Positions 26,241-38,603 of a stretch of 64,000 nt of DNA are shown piece by piece (the stretch's first letter is position 1; every line of letters begins with the position of its first letter). The stretch is from contig OY720348.1 of NCBI GenBank assembly GCA_963082975.1, forward strand, positions 13,946,078-14,010,077, written 5' to 3'. The position numbers and the translations under genes are program-made. The notes beneath the pieces were generated by a model. The model was given only the letters and a program-made list of their open reading frames with translations, was not told the DNA's origin and did not search any database. The DNA comes from Labia minor (taxonomy: Eukaryota > Arthropoda > Insecta > Dermaptera > Spongiphoridae).

Positions 26241-26862
26241 ATTCTAGTAATAGATCTTTTACTATAAATTTAAAAAAATACAATATAATATAATAATATA
26301 ATTATTTGTTTTGTTATACATCAAGGTATAATATAATATCAATAAATATATATTTTTAAATTAATATATTAGGAATTTATATAAAATATAAGAGATTTTT
26401 ATTAAGAAAATGATAATAATATTTATCTCTTTTTTTTAAATATTTATTATCTATCATTTTTTTTTGTGCTGGTATTAACAAATTTATTGATAAAATACGA
26501 ACGATAAAGTTTGTTGCATATTTTATTATATTTCCAATATAAATTCTTTTTTTTTTCTATTTTAGAATTGTCAGTATTATTAAAATACTATAAAAGATAC
26601 CGGATAAGTGACCGCAGACCGGTAATTAAAAAAATTATATATATTATTGCTTCAATTATCTTGTTTTCCGCTAAGAATGTTGTTTTTTTTTCTATTTGAA
26701 TACTCTCAATAAAAAATTTATAAAAACTATCAGAAATTTGTGTTTTTAATCAGTTGATTTAATTAACATTTGTATAATTTTTTTTTAAGATTAGATTATT
26801 ATAGAAATTAAATATATATATATATATATATATTAATACGAAAGGAATAGTATATATATATA

Positions 26863-27207
26863 CAGTGGTGTATTGGAAGGGGAACGCGGGGGAACGACGT
26901 TCCCTTACTTTTTTTCAGAACCGGAACTTGTTCCAGTACTTTTTCATGTCCCGAAAACTCCCACTTAAATTTACTGTTAGAATTTCTTTTTTTGTGTTCG
27001 TTAATATTTTGTATAGTAAGAATAAGAAAAAATAAAAACTTATATAGAAAAAAAAAGATTGCTGAAAATAGGACTTTTTTTTGCTCCCACTATGCGTACC
27101 CTTACTTGTTATTTTACCGATACATCACTCAGATTTCACTCCCTTTTTATTTTTTTTTTAAACTAAAACTCAAAAAGGACAGTGGAAATCCGGGATATTC
27201 TGTTCCA
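26863..27207. mobile_element. Copy of the CAGTGGTGTATTGG MITE, right-truncated
   Basis: It starts CAGTGGTGTATTGGAAGGGG, then the GGAACGACGTTCCCTTA palindrome and GTACTTTTTCATGTCCCG. It reaches an internal TACATCACTCAGATTTCACT junction and continues into the spacer seen in the tandem array (AAAAAGGACAGTGGAAATCC, ATATTCTGTTCC) before breaking off. It therefore derives from an array-type copy and not from the simple 265-bp form. Confidence 0.7.
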
Positions 27208-27439
27208 TATCGAATAGGATTTAAAGTTTAATTTTGGAATGACTCTAAGGGTCACTTGCCTGGGATTAAAGGATAATTCGAAGCATTGAATTTGGTATTA
27301 TTTAAATAATTTTTATTACAAATTTTATAAAATATAAATGAAAAATAAATAAATGAAAGACACATATCTTGAAAGATACTGAATTGTATTTAGAGGCATA
27401 TACCTATCTCATTATTTGAAAGACGTTAAGTTTTGTAAC

Positions 27440-27479
<40 letters not shown>

Positions 27480-27530
27480 TAATGTAAATAAAATATTTTT
27501 ATATTATTTCTTTTTTATTAATATAGTATT

Positions 27531-30500
27531 ATGGCGGCACACGAACTCGCTCCTCTTTTGGGATCACTTCTCATCATTCTCCTGAGTCTGGTTTTAGCCC
27601 ATTTTGGGAGAATTTTAGCTGAAAAATTACTAATTGATCGATCACCACTTATCCGTGAATTGGTCCTTGAAGCGATAGCTTCAGCAGAACTATGCGCTTG
27701 CTGTTTCGAATTGATCATTGGTAAGTGATTTTTTACATTGAATCGAGTTATGTATTTATTTATTTATCTTTTATTTAACATAGTTATGGTTAGATTGCTA
27801 TTAAATCATTCTATCATCAGTTAATACAAAATATTAATTAGAAAAATAAATTAAATGTAATGTTTTTTAAATTTAAGCATATATTTTTAATTTTAATTTT
27901 TTTTTTTTTTCTAAATTGTATATAATTCTAAGGATGAAAGGAAAATATTTCGATTCGATAATTTTTTTAATAGAAAGGGTTATCAAATAGTTTATCATAT
28001 TTTTTTTAAAAAATTTATTATATATAATCTATAAATGATCAATTAATATCAAATAAAAATATTTTCTAATAATATTTAAGTAATTCATGCTATTTGAGAA
28101 AAAAATTATAAATATAAAATAAACTTTAGTGGTATCGAAATAGTAGTAATACAAAAATTTCGAGAAAATAAAAATGAATATGGAAAAATAAATAAATAAT
28201 AAGTGAAGTATCACTGAACGATTAAATTAATTATATTATATATCGTTCGTTTAAATTTCAGTGAGTTTTTAATTATGAAAAGTTATTGAAAGAGTTATTC
28301 TCATTCGTGAGATTTGAGTTTCGACGATTCGGCGCCCATTTTGGCGCTATTTTTAAGAGAATTTTGAGGAGAAAATTATATATACGAGGGTCATTCAATA
28401 AGTAAAGAGACAAATTGCTAAACGGTTTATTTGATTCTTACAAAATTCAGGGAATTTTTCAACATAATTACCCCCCCCCCCCAGTTATGCACTAGTCCAC
28501 TCTTTATTGAAGCTTCCTAATTCCTTTGGGGAAGAATTCTTTTGTTTTACGAAGATACTTTTGCACTGCTTCCTTGACTTCCTCATTGTGAGCAAATCTT
28601 TTTCCACGTAGGGAGTCTTTGAGTGGTCCAAACAGATAAAATTCAGATGGGGCGAGGTCGGGACTGTAGGCAGGATGAGGTAGACCTCCCAACCCAATTT
28701 TTGAAGCTTATCAGGCGTCAGCTTAGGAAGCTGTAAGAAAGATGGGACAAGTGCATAACTGTGAGGGTGATTATGTTTAAAAATAGTCTGAATTTTATAA
28801 TAATCAAATAAACAAGATGTTTAGTAATTTTAAAACCTGAATAAAAGTTAAAAAAATGCTCTTTCTACTTGACAAGAAAAAAACTAATTCTTTTATTTCA
28901 ATATATAGCATATCACGAACAATTTGAATATGTCTACACAGTGCTGGTCATAAGACTTCCTTAAAAATTCATTTTTTTTATTAAATAAAAACGATAATTT
29001 GATTTTAAACAGAATATAACCAGAATCAATAATTATTTAATAATTGATTTGATGATTTCTAATAATTTGAGATAAAAAATATTAGAAAAACTTGGATATC
29101 TATTTCAGAAGGATTTCCCGTATGGAGAAACTTATAACAATACAATAACGATTAAATTATTATTTTTTTTTATTTTTCTCTTTAAGTATGTATAATAAAA
29201 ATAAAAAAAAAAATAAAAATATTCTATAATTTTCTTGTTAAAACTCTGTTTTCAAGAGTTCTTTTGTAATCGGTAGCTACGCCACTACAGGAGAAATTCC
29301 TGTTTTAATTAACTTCTGCAGATATTGACTGCCGAATCGATTACTATTTTTTTTTTCAATAAATCTCTTCGAATAGGTACGCAAATTAAAAGACAAACAC
29401 TCACAAGGAAATTACCATCGCAAGTATAAAAAGGCAGCTCCATCAAAGAGAAGAATGAGACGGAGAGAGAGAATATATTTTGTAGTATATTTTTGATCTC
29501 TTTCTCATTTCTCTTATTTAAAAACAATGTCGTCTCCTTTGCCATAATTAACTCAGCTTTGTGGATACTTAATTTTGATATTTAGTTTTTGATCTCGAAA
29601 TCTAAAAATGTAATGGGTTCAAGGTCTTGGAAAGAAAGTGGATATTTCAGGTGGAATATATTTTAAAATTTACTTGGGAAAAATATTTATTAACTTGAAA
29701 TTCATTTTGAAATTAAAAACTAAATTTTTTCAATGCTATATTATTTTAATATTTTTTTTTTTTGTATCAATTTTTCAAATTTAATAAATTTCGAATTAAA
29801 TTAATTGAGATATAAAAAATAAATATATTTTCATCAACCATTTAAGAAAAATAGAACATGAATATAACATGGTATGTATATATACCAGTATATGATTCTG
29901 TGTATCTTAATTTTCTTCACAGTAATCAAAGAGCGAAGCGGATAATATATGTATTGTATATTAAACTGTTCGTACTCATCAAAGACCATTCGTATTCATA
30001 TACAAAAAGCAATTTTTATTAGAAAGCACAGGTAACAGCACTATACATACAGTTTCTTATCAGAGAAAGTAATTTCAAACACCAACTGCATAGTGCTGCT
30101 ACTTAGCACTGGTGCTTGCTGCTTGAAACTGCTTTCTGTGTGGTCGCAAGCTAAAGAAAAAGAAGAAATAAATAACATCTTGACTTAACATTAACATTGT
30201 TTTTATTAATATTTATAAAAACACTATATGAAGGAGTCACTCGTATTCAATGAAATTTCGATACCACTAAATTTATGAATATATTATATATATTTCAATC
30301 GCATTTAGCAATTGATGGGGCGCGGCTTGGGCTGTACCAGTGGCAGACAATTTTGGCGTGAAAACCTACGCGAAGACGCTGTTTTTGCTGACCATTTGGT
30401 GGAGCTGGAATTGGGGCGATGCCTCGGCCTGTCCATATACGCATGTCGAAGATTGGGTGGAAGGAAAGACTGAGCTGAAAATCGTTGGACTTAAAATATT

Positions 30501-32839
30501 TGCCGAGGTCTTCGGAGGTGTTGTCATTTTCAAGTGAGCATCCACATTTGCTAAGTATAAAGAACGTTTGTCAAATAAATATTTTCTGAAATGTAGACTT
30601 AAATGTATGTAATTTATTTCCATAAACACTTGTCGATGGTAATAGAAATAATATATTATTATTATTATTTTACTATTGAATTAGAATTAAGAAAACATTT
30701 GGAAAAAAGAAAAGAAAATTAATAGATTTAACAGTATTCACTAGTTGAAACATTTTAATAAGTCATATAAACTTAAAAAATAGAAAATTAAATAAGAATA
30801 ATTATTAATTAAACACTAGGTGGGAAGTTTCAATTTTTTTATATATTTTCTTTATATGCGTATTTCGGTTGCTATATCATCTGTTGAGAAAAATAAATGA
30901 TGATGGGGTAATTGATTTATAAATTAAATATTTTTTTTTAATATTATTACTATTATTATTTTCTTATTATCGACAAATCACTTATTTTTATTACATTAAT
31001 TTTTTTTTTAGCAAAATCTTTTTTTTTAATTATTTCTAATATTTGTAGATATGTTCAATTAATTTGGGCTTTAGAAATGTTAAAAACCCACCAAAATCGA
31101 GCCTTTGAAGAATGCACTGCTGATTTACAAGTGAGTTAATTGGATTTGATGTGATTAATTGTCATAAATAAAAATTAATTAATCAATTAAAAGAATTTAA
31201 TTTTTATTATAATAATTTTTTTAATTAATTAATCTATTATTTATTTATTAATCAAATGAATTCAATGAAAACAATTCATTTGACTATATCCGTACGATTA
31301 TTACTTTGTTTATGTATTTGTGATGAATTAATTTACCTAATTAAAGACACCATACTCTCTTTTATTTCTTCCAAATTACTAGGTAAGCGTTTGGCTGGGA
31401 GCAATGATCGAAGGGTTCGCTACTTGTATGTGCAGAGTTGCTTCCAAATTGATTGCAGATCGTAAACCAAGATTTGCAACCGCACTGGATGCATTTATTG
31501 GAACTTCTCTTGTCGTGGCTGGTAAATTATTATTATTTAATAATTAATTAATTAATTAATTTTTTTTAATTATTAATGTTAGTTTTATTTAATCAGTTAA
31601 TATATAAGTGTAATAATATTATAATTATTATTATTAAAATTCCTCTCTTTTCTGTGCAGTCAGTCTCTTCTAGTTTCTGATACCAACTGAATTTAGATCC
31701 TCATGGAGATTATCCAACTAACGAATACGTGATCTTCTACCATACAATAATCACCTTAGTAGCGTTTTTTTTCCCTCTTTTATTCTCTCCACATAACTCC
31801 AAGATGATTCTTTACAGACAGACCCTCTAACCAAAATCTTTCTTAAAATTTTCCTTTCTCAAACCCCAATAGTAGCATTTGTCCAATGTTTCTCAACCTT
31901 TTAGTATTCACGGCCCTATTTTCAATCATAATTTTCATCTCGCCCCCCCCCCCTCCCCACCGCATACAATAAAATGATAACATTTTAACTTTGGTTTTTT
32001 AGAACCATATTGAAAAAAAGTCGGAAATGTTGTTTAAGAGCCTCGCGACCCCCCATTAGTGTGGTCGCGCCCCCCTAGGAGGGCGCGCCCCACAGGTTGA
32101 GAATCACTGCATTTGTCTATGCCCAAATCTCACTACCGTATGTTAATACTGGCCTAATAATAATTTTGTTCATTGTTACCATGGCATCTTATAATAGCCT
32201 TCTATATCGAAAAGTCTTAGGTTATTGTATTTATTATAAAACTGCGTAAAATAATTAATAATTTATATCTATTTATATATCTATGTGATACTGATGAACT
32301 CAAAGTTTCTAGATACCAGAAACTACATTCCTCCAACCATCCAATTCCTTACCTCCTAGCTAATTTGGAAATCAGCACCCACATTCCTCCAATTAATCCT
32401 ATTCTGAGTTATCTACAACCAAATAGTATCTTCTTCCAATCGCATCGAGTAATTTTCTACCCATCAGTCGTTTCTATAAATAAATTTTTCCTATCTTGTC
32501 AAAACTAATGTATAGGTCAGGATTATGTTAGAAAAAATAAGGTCCTATAACACAATAGAATAAACTTTTTCTTTTTTTCTTTCAATTAATTATATCATTA
32601 ATAACATTAATTAATAATAATCATTTTCGTGTATTTTAGCATTTGACACATCGGGTGGTTATTTCAATCCAGTGTTGGCTACCTCCTTAAAGTTGGGATG
32701 CAAAGGGCACACTTGGATGGAACATGCCCTTGTTTATTGGATGGGAGCATGCATTGGAGCGGTCGCTTCAATTTTCATTTACCGATTAGTCCGAGCGATA
32801 CTACCCCAACCTCAAGTTCAACCCGTTAAAGAAGATTAA
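27531..32839 (+). CDS. Aquaporin-11/12-like channel, complete
   Basis: Five exons join in frame: 27531-27720, 30341-30533, 31049-31130, 31383-31521 and 32640-32839, giving 267 aa. Exon 1 encodes MAAHELAPLLGSLLIILLSL and a hydrophobic helix ending ELCACCFELII. The split codon continues as VADNFGVKTYAKTLFLLTIW. The first pore box is CPY, in GDASACPYTHVEDW, in place of the classical NPA. The second is NPV, in SGGYFNPVLATSLKLGCKGH. Atypical first boxes define the unorthodox AQP11/12 subfamily, which in animals sits largely in intracellular membranes and may pass water or glycerol. The C-terminus is short (PQPQVQPVKED). Introns 1 and 4 hold mariner, LINE and MITE debris. AATAAA-rich sequence follows the stop. 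Confidence 0.92.
28385..28735 (-). pseudogene. Mariner transposase 3' end, minus strand
   Basis: The terminus CGAGGGTCATTCAATAAGTA starts at 28385 next to a TA. On the minus strand the C-terminal transposase reads HPAYSPDLAPSEFYLFGPLK then FAHNEEVKEAVQKYL, the third-Asp region of the DD34D catalytic triad. A frameshift moves the start of this block into another frame. A C-run of about 12 bases (28470-28481) falls where a GDYVEK-like C-terminus would be. N-terminal and other catalytic parts are absent. Confidence 0.8.
28720..28860 (+). pseudogene. Second mariner C-terminal scrap in opposite orientation
   Basis: Plus-strand text KLRKL...RWDKCITVR...VIMFKNS and the trailing AATCAAATAAAC resemble, in inverted orientation, the C-terminal end of the adjacent minus-strand mariner remnant. 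The pair therefore forms a tail-facing inverted arrangement. The element terminus on this side is lost. Confidence 0.45.
30026..30107. other. Imperfect foldback sequence in aquaporin intron 1
   Basis: GCACAGGTAACAGCACTAT (30026-30044) can pair with ATAGTGCTGCTACTTAGC (30090-30107) with about three mismatches and a ~45-nt loop. The surrounding 250 bp has a more balanced composition than the intron. It could be a MITE relic or a hairpin RNA precursor; neither is shown. Confidence 0.3.
31640..32480 (-). mobile_element. LINE-derived debris in aquaporin intron 4
   Basis: The section at about 32275-32480 has TATCTATGTGATACTG, TCAAAGTTTCTAG, CATTCCTCCAA and CCTATTCTGAGTTAT. This parallels the antisense LINE 3' end at 21655-21740 (CTATCTATCTCTGAGACTC, CACACCCCTCCAAG, CCTATTCTGAGCCAC). 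A less clear stretch at 31640-31875 and 32118-32230 resembles the adjoining LINE coding debris. A hAT MITE splits it. Confidence 0.5.
31884..32109. mobile_element. hAT MITE, 226 bp
   Basis: Ends are CAATGTTTCTCAACC and GGTTGAGAATCACTG, with perfect 8-bp duplications CATTTGTC (31876-31883 and 32110-32117). The interior has C-runs and GGGCGCGCCCC. It is inserted into the LINE debris, so it is younger than that. Confidence 0.9.
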
Positions 32840-34286
32840 AAAAAAATAATAAAATAAAATTAAATAAAAATAATAAGCTCAAGATTCAAATAACAAACAT
32901 TTTAATTTCATTTGAATTCATTAAATGATGTTCAATTAATTGACAATATTAAAAAAATGTTATTAAAAATAATTGATTGTATTATTTTATCCTTATTTTG
33001 AAAATAGTCTCTCGAGTCCATTTATCCTTCTATGAATAATTCATTTATGTATTATGTTCTTTAACCTCATATTAGTAATATGAAAGTCTTTTTGATTAAA
33101 GTTCATTTGAATTCTTTACAAAATATAAAATATAAATAGATTTATATAATTGGATTCAATGTAAAATGCAATTGTATATATTTATAATAATAAAAAAAAA
33201 TATCTACAATTGTGATTTTATTCCAGGCGTGGTTTTATTAAAAAAATCAAAAACATAATATTTTCTAAATTAAAATGAAAACTCAGAAATTGTAATTAAG
33301 TTGATTGCATGCATCATAAAAAATCAATAAGTTAATAAAAATATTGAAATCATTTCTTAAAAGAAAAACTAACAATAAGATATAAGCAAATATAAGAGAA
33401 ATGTTTGTCTCAATAAGATAAATTAATAATTAATTATTAATTAAAATCAAAAAAATCAAAAATTTTGGATAAAATTTCTATTTAATAAGAGAGATTTTTA
33501 TTTAATTTAAATAAATTTTAAAAACAACAATCATTCATTACTCTTTAGATGATTATAAATTTGAAAATCAGATTTGTAAAGATATGAATGTAAATTTAGA
33601 TAACTACACAGTGGCGTACCTAAGGGGGGGCGGTGGGTGCGGTCCGCACCGGGCGGCACTTATCTTGGGGCGGCATTTTTTATATTTAGTTATAGTTGTA
33701 AAAAGTAACTTATTCATTTCATATTTATTTTTTTTCTTTCTTGAATAATAAATGATTATTATGATTATTATAAGTTTACTATTTGATTTATATAAATTAT
33801 GATCGACTATATGATTTCGAATATTATTCCTCGGTGTATATAAATGCATTTTAGTGTAAATTTTGAATTCTAATTCCAAGAACAGGATAATAATTATATT
33901 TTATTGTATTCATTAAATTTCGTTGAATTCGTAAACGCATCTTTAAGATTTTGTTCGGCAAAATTATCTTCGTTCTACAATGAGTCAATTAAGACTACAA
34001 AATCTTGCAATATTGTCAATAGAACAAGAAATTACAAATAATATAAATTTTGAGAGCATTATACACGATTTTTCTAGTATGAAAGCTAGAAGAGTAAATA
34101 TTATATAAATATGTTTACGAGTGCATACAAATATGTGTAAAAAAATTTACTCTCTGTGTATTAATTAATATTGATTAAATAACTTAATAATTTATTTATG
34201 TGTATTAATTTATAAAAACCACTATTTGATTGACTTATAATAGAAAGGGCGGCAAACTGGAGATCGCCCCGGGCGGCAAAAGTTTA

Positions 34287-34595
34287 TGGGAGTCCAATTA
34301 TGGAACTCCAATTATGAGTCTTATAATAAATAAAGTAAATTAAACGAAATTATAATTAAACAATATATTTAACATTAAGTGGTGTAATTTTACAATATTT
34401 ATAAAATATAATTAATTTAATATACCTTATTTTTGTTGTTATGATTTCCTGTGCACAGGTTAAATTAATATAGTTAAATTTATATATTTATTATTAATAA
34501 TTATAATTTATATGTGTGTTAGTGTGAGCTCAAGGCGCCATGAATGTTTGTGAAAAAATTCTTGTTTATTTTTAATTGTTGTCATCATCGCCACA
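34287..34595 (-). repeat. Gypsy 3' LTR
   Basis: 309 bp. On the minus strand it begins TGTGGCGATGATGAC and ends GACTCCCA. No difference from the partner at 38902-39210 was noticed by eye. The pol reading frame stops just at its inner boundary. Confidence 0.93.
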
Positions 34596-37500
34596 GTACT
34601 CCCTCCCCAGTGACAACGCTAAGGTACTTAGATGGAAAATGAACTGTCCGTCCTGAGCGAGTCGCTTTAGGTTGCGGAGGAGCTGGTAAAGCTGTTGGAT
34701 GCTGCTGCTGCTGTTGGTTGTGCGTCGAAGGTGTGATGGTTGACTCTGGAGAGGCCGGAAGCTGTTGATGTGGTTGTACAGTGGTTGGTAACGAGTTCTC
34801 TGAATCACTGGACAAGAGATAAGCTGGCTTAAGCCTGTCAATTGATATGGTTTGTTTACCCTTAGGCATATCAATCTCAAAAAATTTAGGAGATCTTGAA
34901 ACTACCTTGTATGGACCTTCGTAGATGGCTTGCAACGGTTTTCTTACAGCATCTTGTCTCACAAAAACATGAGATGTATGATGAATGTCAGAGTGAACGA
35001 ATGGTTGTTTGGCTGAGTGATGTGCTGCTGTCACTGGTCTCAATGATCGAACATGTTCTTGTAGTTTAATGATTAATGTAGGTAAATCGACCAATCGAGT
35101 GCTGTCCTCAAAGAAATCGGCAGGTAATCGTAATGGTTCTCCATAGACCAAGGTTGCAGGTGTTGAGTTGAGATGAGGTGCGAATAGTGAACGCAAGCCT
35201 AAAAGGATTGTAGGCAATTTGTTGACCCAATCATTTGACAATTGAGCCCGTAGCGAAGACTTTAGTTGACGGTGCCACCTTTCGATTTTTCCATTGGCAG
35301 ATGGGTGATATGCCGTGGTTTTAATATGTCGTATTCCGAGAAAGGCGGTGAGATGGTTGAATAGTGCGCAGTCGAATTGTTTGCCCCGATCAGTTGTTAT
35401 CTTCAAAGGCACACCAAATCTGGCAATCCATGAGAACAAAAGGGATCGGGCAACGGTGTCTGCTGAGATATCTTTAATTGGTATGGCTTCAGTCCAGCTA
35501 GTAAACCGATCAATGATGGTCAATAAATAAGAGAATCCTTCAGAAGGTGGCAGCGGTCCAACGATGTCAATATTAAGGTGTGAAAATCTGTTCTGCACTT
35601 GTTCATAAGAGCCTATTGCACTAGAGATGTGTCTCGTAACTTTTGACTTTTGACACGGTATACAGGTCTTAGCCCAAAGTTCTACATCTCTTTTAAGAGA
35701 AGGCCACACGTATCTTTCTTGCACAAGTTTGATTGATGCTTTGATGCCGGGATGAGCCATGTCATGAAGAGATACAAAAGCTGGTTTTCTAAACTCTTGA
35801 GGTAGATAGGGTCTTAATCGGCCTGTTGAGGTGTCTACGATCAGCTCTGCTTGTGAAGGTAAAACGATAGTTTGAAATTGAAGCGATGTCTTATCGTTTC
35901 CCTTGAGCCTCATAAGTTCATCATCTTTGAGTTGTAATTTAGCTACGGCATCGAACGATATAACAGACGGCATGGAGATTGAGGAAAGACGGGAGCAAAA
36001 ATCAGCTGGGATGTTATGTTTACCTGGTATATACTGAAGGTTGGTTGTGAATTGTCCGATAAAATCTAATTGACGTAGTTGCCTGGGCGACGCTTTATCT
36101 AATCGTTGTTTAAAGGCGAAAGTCAATGGCTTATGGTCTGTATATAGAGTAAATTCACGACCTTCTAAAAGATATCGGAAATGTTTTATAGACAAATATG
36201 CAGCTAATAGTTCCCGGTCGTAAGTACTATATCTTTTTTGTGTGGTGTTCAAGGTTTTAGAAAAGAAACCAAGTGGTTCAAAGTTTCCATTACGAACTTG
36301 ATTAAGTGAAGATCCCACAGCAAAATCGGAAGCATCAACGAGGAGTGCTAGAGGTAAGTCGTTGGAAGGGTGCGCTAAAAGAGTAGCATTCGCGATTTGA
36401 TTTTTGAGTAAATCAAAGGCACACAATGCTTCAGAATTCCATTCAACATGACGTTTGTCGTTTTTACGCACTTCTTTGCATAGATTAAATAATAACTGCT
36501 GGGTGCTAGCGGTAGAAGGGAGTGAGCGTCTATAGAAATTGATTAATCCAAGAAAACGACGCAGTTCAGCTATAGTTTGAGGTTGTTTAAAGGACACAAT
36601 TGAGTTGACACGGTCTGGTAAGGGTTTAATGCCATCAGCGGTAATAGAGTACCCTAGAAAATTAATCTGATTAATACCAAAGAGACATTTTGATAAATTG
36701 ATGTTAATATTACATTGATTAAGACGATTAAAAAGTGAATGTAGATGAAGAATATGTTGTTCTTCACTCTGCGAAGCTATAAGAATATCGTCTAAGTAAC
36801 AAAAGACGAAATCTAAGTCTCTTAATATAGAGTCAATGTAACGTTGAAAGGACTGAGCGGCATTTCTCAGACCAAAGGGTAACTTAATGAATTCATATAA
36901 ACCGAATGGTGTAATGACTGCGGTCTTGGGAATATGTTCGGGTAAGATTGGAATGTGGTGAAAGGCTCGGACCAAGTCCACCTTAGAGAAAATAGTAGTG
37001 CCAGCAAGGCGACTATTGAAGTCGTGTAAGTGAGGAATGGGATAGCGGTCGGGTGTTGTGATAGCATTAAGTGCCCTATAATCGCCACACGGTCGCCAGG
37101 AACCATCTTTTTTGGAAACCATGTGGAGTGGGCTTGACCAAGGACTTTTGGATGGCCGGCATATCCCTAAATCAATCATCTTTTGGAATTCAGTTTTAGC
37201 CTGAGTTAATTTATTTGATGGAAGTCGTCTCGCCTTCGCAGTTACAGGAGGTCCTGTGGTAGATATTGTGTGGAAGAATTCCATATCTGTAGCACAAAAC
37301 TCCGGGTTATCGCGAAGTAGGTTGGGATATTGCTGAAGAAGTTTAGAATATTTATCATAAGGGTCTAATAAGAGAATACTGGGTTCAGACGAACCGTTTG
37401 CTACAATAGCTGTAATTGAAAGTGCAGTATTTCTGTCAATGAGACATTTGTTTTTAATGTCAACTAGTATTCCAAAACGATTCAGAAAATCGGCTCCAAT

Positions 37501-37809
37501 AATTGGTTCTTTGACATCAGCAATTGTAAATGGCCAACAAAAAGAACGCCTGAGACCGATGTCTAAATTAATAAGACGTTCGCCATAAGTGTGAATAGGT
37601 GAGCCATTAGCTGCGTATAAGGTTCGTTTTGCCAAATGGTTTTTATCTTGATTGTTGGGTGGAATAACGGAGATATCGGCGCCTGAATCTATTAGGTAAG
37701 AAACATTTGTAGTCTTATCTCTGACGTATAAGCGGCAAGTGGTAATATGGCCAACTTCCTGTGCCGCCTCAAGAGAGTGGCCTATGAGTTTTCCGTCGTC
37801 GGTATCGAT
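34585..37809 (-). CDS. pol: Gypsy Pol polyprotein (PR-RT-RNaseH-IN)
   Basis: One open frame of about 1074 codons in the -1 frame relative to gag, opening just after a TAG at 37810-37812, so expression probably needs a -1 frameshift within 37782-37809. Domains in order: aspartic protease with [10 protein letters not shown] (about 37665-37689); reverse transcriptase with [14 protein letters not shown] and catalytic YLDD (about 36788-36799); RNase H with [11 protein letters not shown] and YTDHKPL; integrase with an HHCC finger (HDMAHPG...CIPCQ) and DDE residues in [16 protein letters not shown] and [11 protein letters not shown] Pro/Gln-rich tail ends at the LTR boundary. No stop or frameshift within pol, and catalytic motifs are present, so the copy could be active. 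Confidence 0.95.
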   Translation of the reverse strand: MDTDDGKLIGHSLEAAQEVGHITTCRLYVRDKTTNVSYLIDSGADISVIPPNNQDKNHLAKRTLYAANGSPIHTYGERLINLDIGLRRSFCWPFTIADVKEPIIGADFLNRFGILVDIKNKCLIDRNTALSITAIVANGSSEPSILLLDPYDKYSKLLQQYPNLLRDNPEFCATDMEFFHTISTTGPPVTAKARRLPSNKLTQAKTEFQKMIDLGICRPSKSPWSSPLHMVSKKDGSWRPCGDYRALNAITTPDRYPIPHLHDFNSRLAGTTIFSKVDLVRAFHHIPILPEHIPKTAVITPFGLYEFIKLPFGLRNAAQSFQRYIDSILRDLDFVFCYLDDILIASQSEEQHILHLHSLFNRLNQCNININLSKCLFGINQINFLGYSITADGIKPLPDRVNSIVSFKQPQTIAELRRFLGLINFYRRSLPSTASTQQLLFNLCKEVRKNDKRHVEWNSEALCAFDLLKNQIANATLLAHPSNDLPLALLVDASDFAVGSSLNQVRNGNFEPLGFFSKTLNTTQKRYSTYDRELLAAYLSIKHFRYLLEGREFTLYTDHKPLTFAFKQRLDKASPRQLRQLDFIGQFTTNLQYIPGKHNIPADFCSRLSSISMPSVISFDAVAKLQLKDDELMRLKGNDKTSLQFQTIVLPSQAELIVDTSTGRLRPYLPQEFRKPAFVSLHDMAHPGIKASIKLVQERYVWPSLKRDVELWAKTCIPCQKSKVTRHISSAIGSYEQVQNRFSHLNIDIVGPLPPSEGFSYLLTIIDRFTSWTEAIPIKDISADTVARSLLFSWIARFGVPLKITTDRGKQFDCALFNHLTAFLGIRHIKTTAYHPSANGKIERWHRQLKSSLRAQLSNDWVNKLPTILLGLRSLFAPHLNSTPATLVYGEPLRLPADFFEDSTRLVDLPTLIIKLQEHVRSLRPVTAAHHSAKQPFVHSDIHHTSHVFVRQDAVRKPLQAIYEGPYKVVSRSPKFFEIDMPKGKQTISIDRLKPAYLLSSDSENSLPTTVQPHQQLPASPESTITPSTHNQQQQQHPTALPAPPQPKATRSGRTVHFPSKYLSVVTGEGVLWR

Positions 37810-38603
37810 CTAGAACCGTAAGAGCAAGGACTATTGCATTTCTTAGCCTTTTCTCGAAATGTGTGATGGTACCAGCACAATGGACCATTAGGATTGTACC
37901 TGCCTCTAGAAGAAGAACGCGTTCGTGATTTTGAGCGAGGCCTGGTTGTTAAGTGAGAAATAGCTGCAGATAGTTCGTTTATCTGAGATTCTAGGCGTGA
38001 TAATCTGTCTGTTGGATGACTTGAGTGAGTAGTAGAGCTAATGTCAGAACTATTGGGAATAGAGGATATGTGGGGTGAAGAGTAAGAAGAGTAAGAATAA
38101 TCTAGGATTCTGTCTGCCATAACGGCCATACTGTCGAGAGAATCGCTGCTTGAGGCTAGTATTGAACGTAAATTTACAGGTAATCTTTGTAAAAATATAG
38201 TTCTTAAAAAATCATCGTTGACCTGGGTACCAGCAAGTGCACGCATTTCGCGCAGTAATTGGCTGGGTCGCTTGTCGCCAAGCTCGATTTCTGTTAATAA
38301 TTTTGTCACTTTCCTACCTTCGGATTCCTCAAATTCTCTTTGCAATCGGTCCATTAGATCTGTGTATGGCTTACTAGAGAGCTCTTTTGATAAAAAATCT
38401 GAAACTAATTCAGCGACATCTGAATCTAACGAAGCCAAAACATAATTAAATTTAGTCAGCTCAGTTGTGACGGAGTAATTAGAAAATTGTGCTTCTACCT
38501 GCATTCTCCATATTTTAATATTTTTGCGCCAAAGTGGGGGAATTTTAATAGCGACGCGCTGAATTGTAGTAGCAGTTGGAGTTGTTTCAATTTGATTGTC
38601 CAT
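37782..38603 (-). CDS. gag: Gypsy Gag polyprotein
   Basis: 273 codons from ATG ([20 protein letters not shown]). A retrotransposon capsid-like region follows ([20 protein letters not shown] ... [20 protein letters not shown]). After a Ser-rich linker and a basic patch ([15 protein letters not shown]) there is a single Cys/His-rich motif, [18 protein letters not shown]. This type is common in one arthropod gypsy group and differs from the standard CCHC knuckle. The frame ends 28 nt inside the opening of the pol frame. Gag assembles the particle that packages the element RNA. The frame is uninterrupted. Confidence 0.93.
   Translation of the reverse strand: MDNQIETTPTATTIQRVAIKIPPLWRKNIKIWRMQVEAQFSNYSVTTELTKFNYVLASLDSDVAELVSDFLSKELSSKPYTDLMDRLQREFEESEGRKVTKLLTEIELGDKRPSQLLREMRALAGTQVNDDFLRTIFLQRLPVNLRSILASSSDSLDSMAVMADRILDYSYSSYSSPHISSIPNSSDISSTTHSSHPTDRLSRLESQINELSAAISHLTTRPRSKSRTRSSSRGRYNPNGPLCWYHHTFREKAKKCNSPCSYGSRSIPTTENS

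Noticed and set aside
28470..28482. Pure C run in the mariner relic, and a similar one at 55121-55132
   Set aside because: Simple homopolymers, likely slippage or assembly uncertainty, not a motif.
29309..29545. 78-codon minus-strand frame in aquaporin intron 1
   Set aside because: No recognisable motif or splice context; AT-driven codons. Nearby CTACGCCACTAC at 29273 looks like a lone hAT end but no partner was found.
34572..34880. 102-codon minus-strand frame overlapping the end of gypsy pol
   Set aside because: Shadow frame of the Gln/Pro-rich pol C-terminus, not an env gene.
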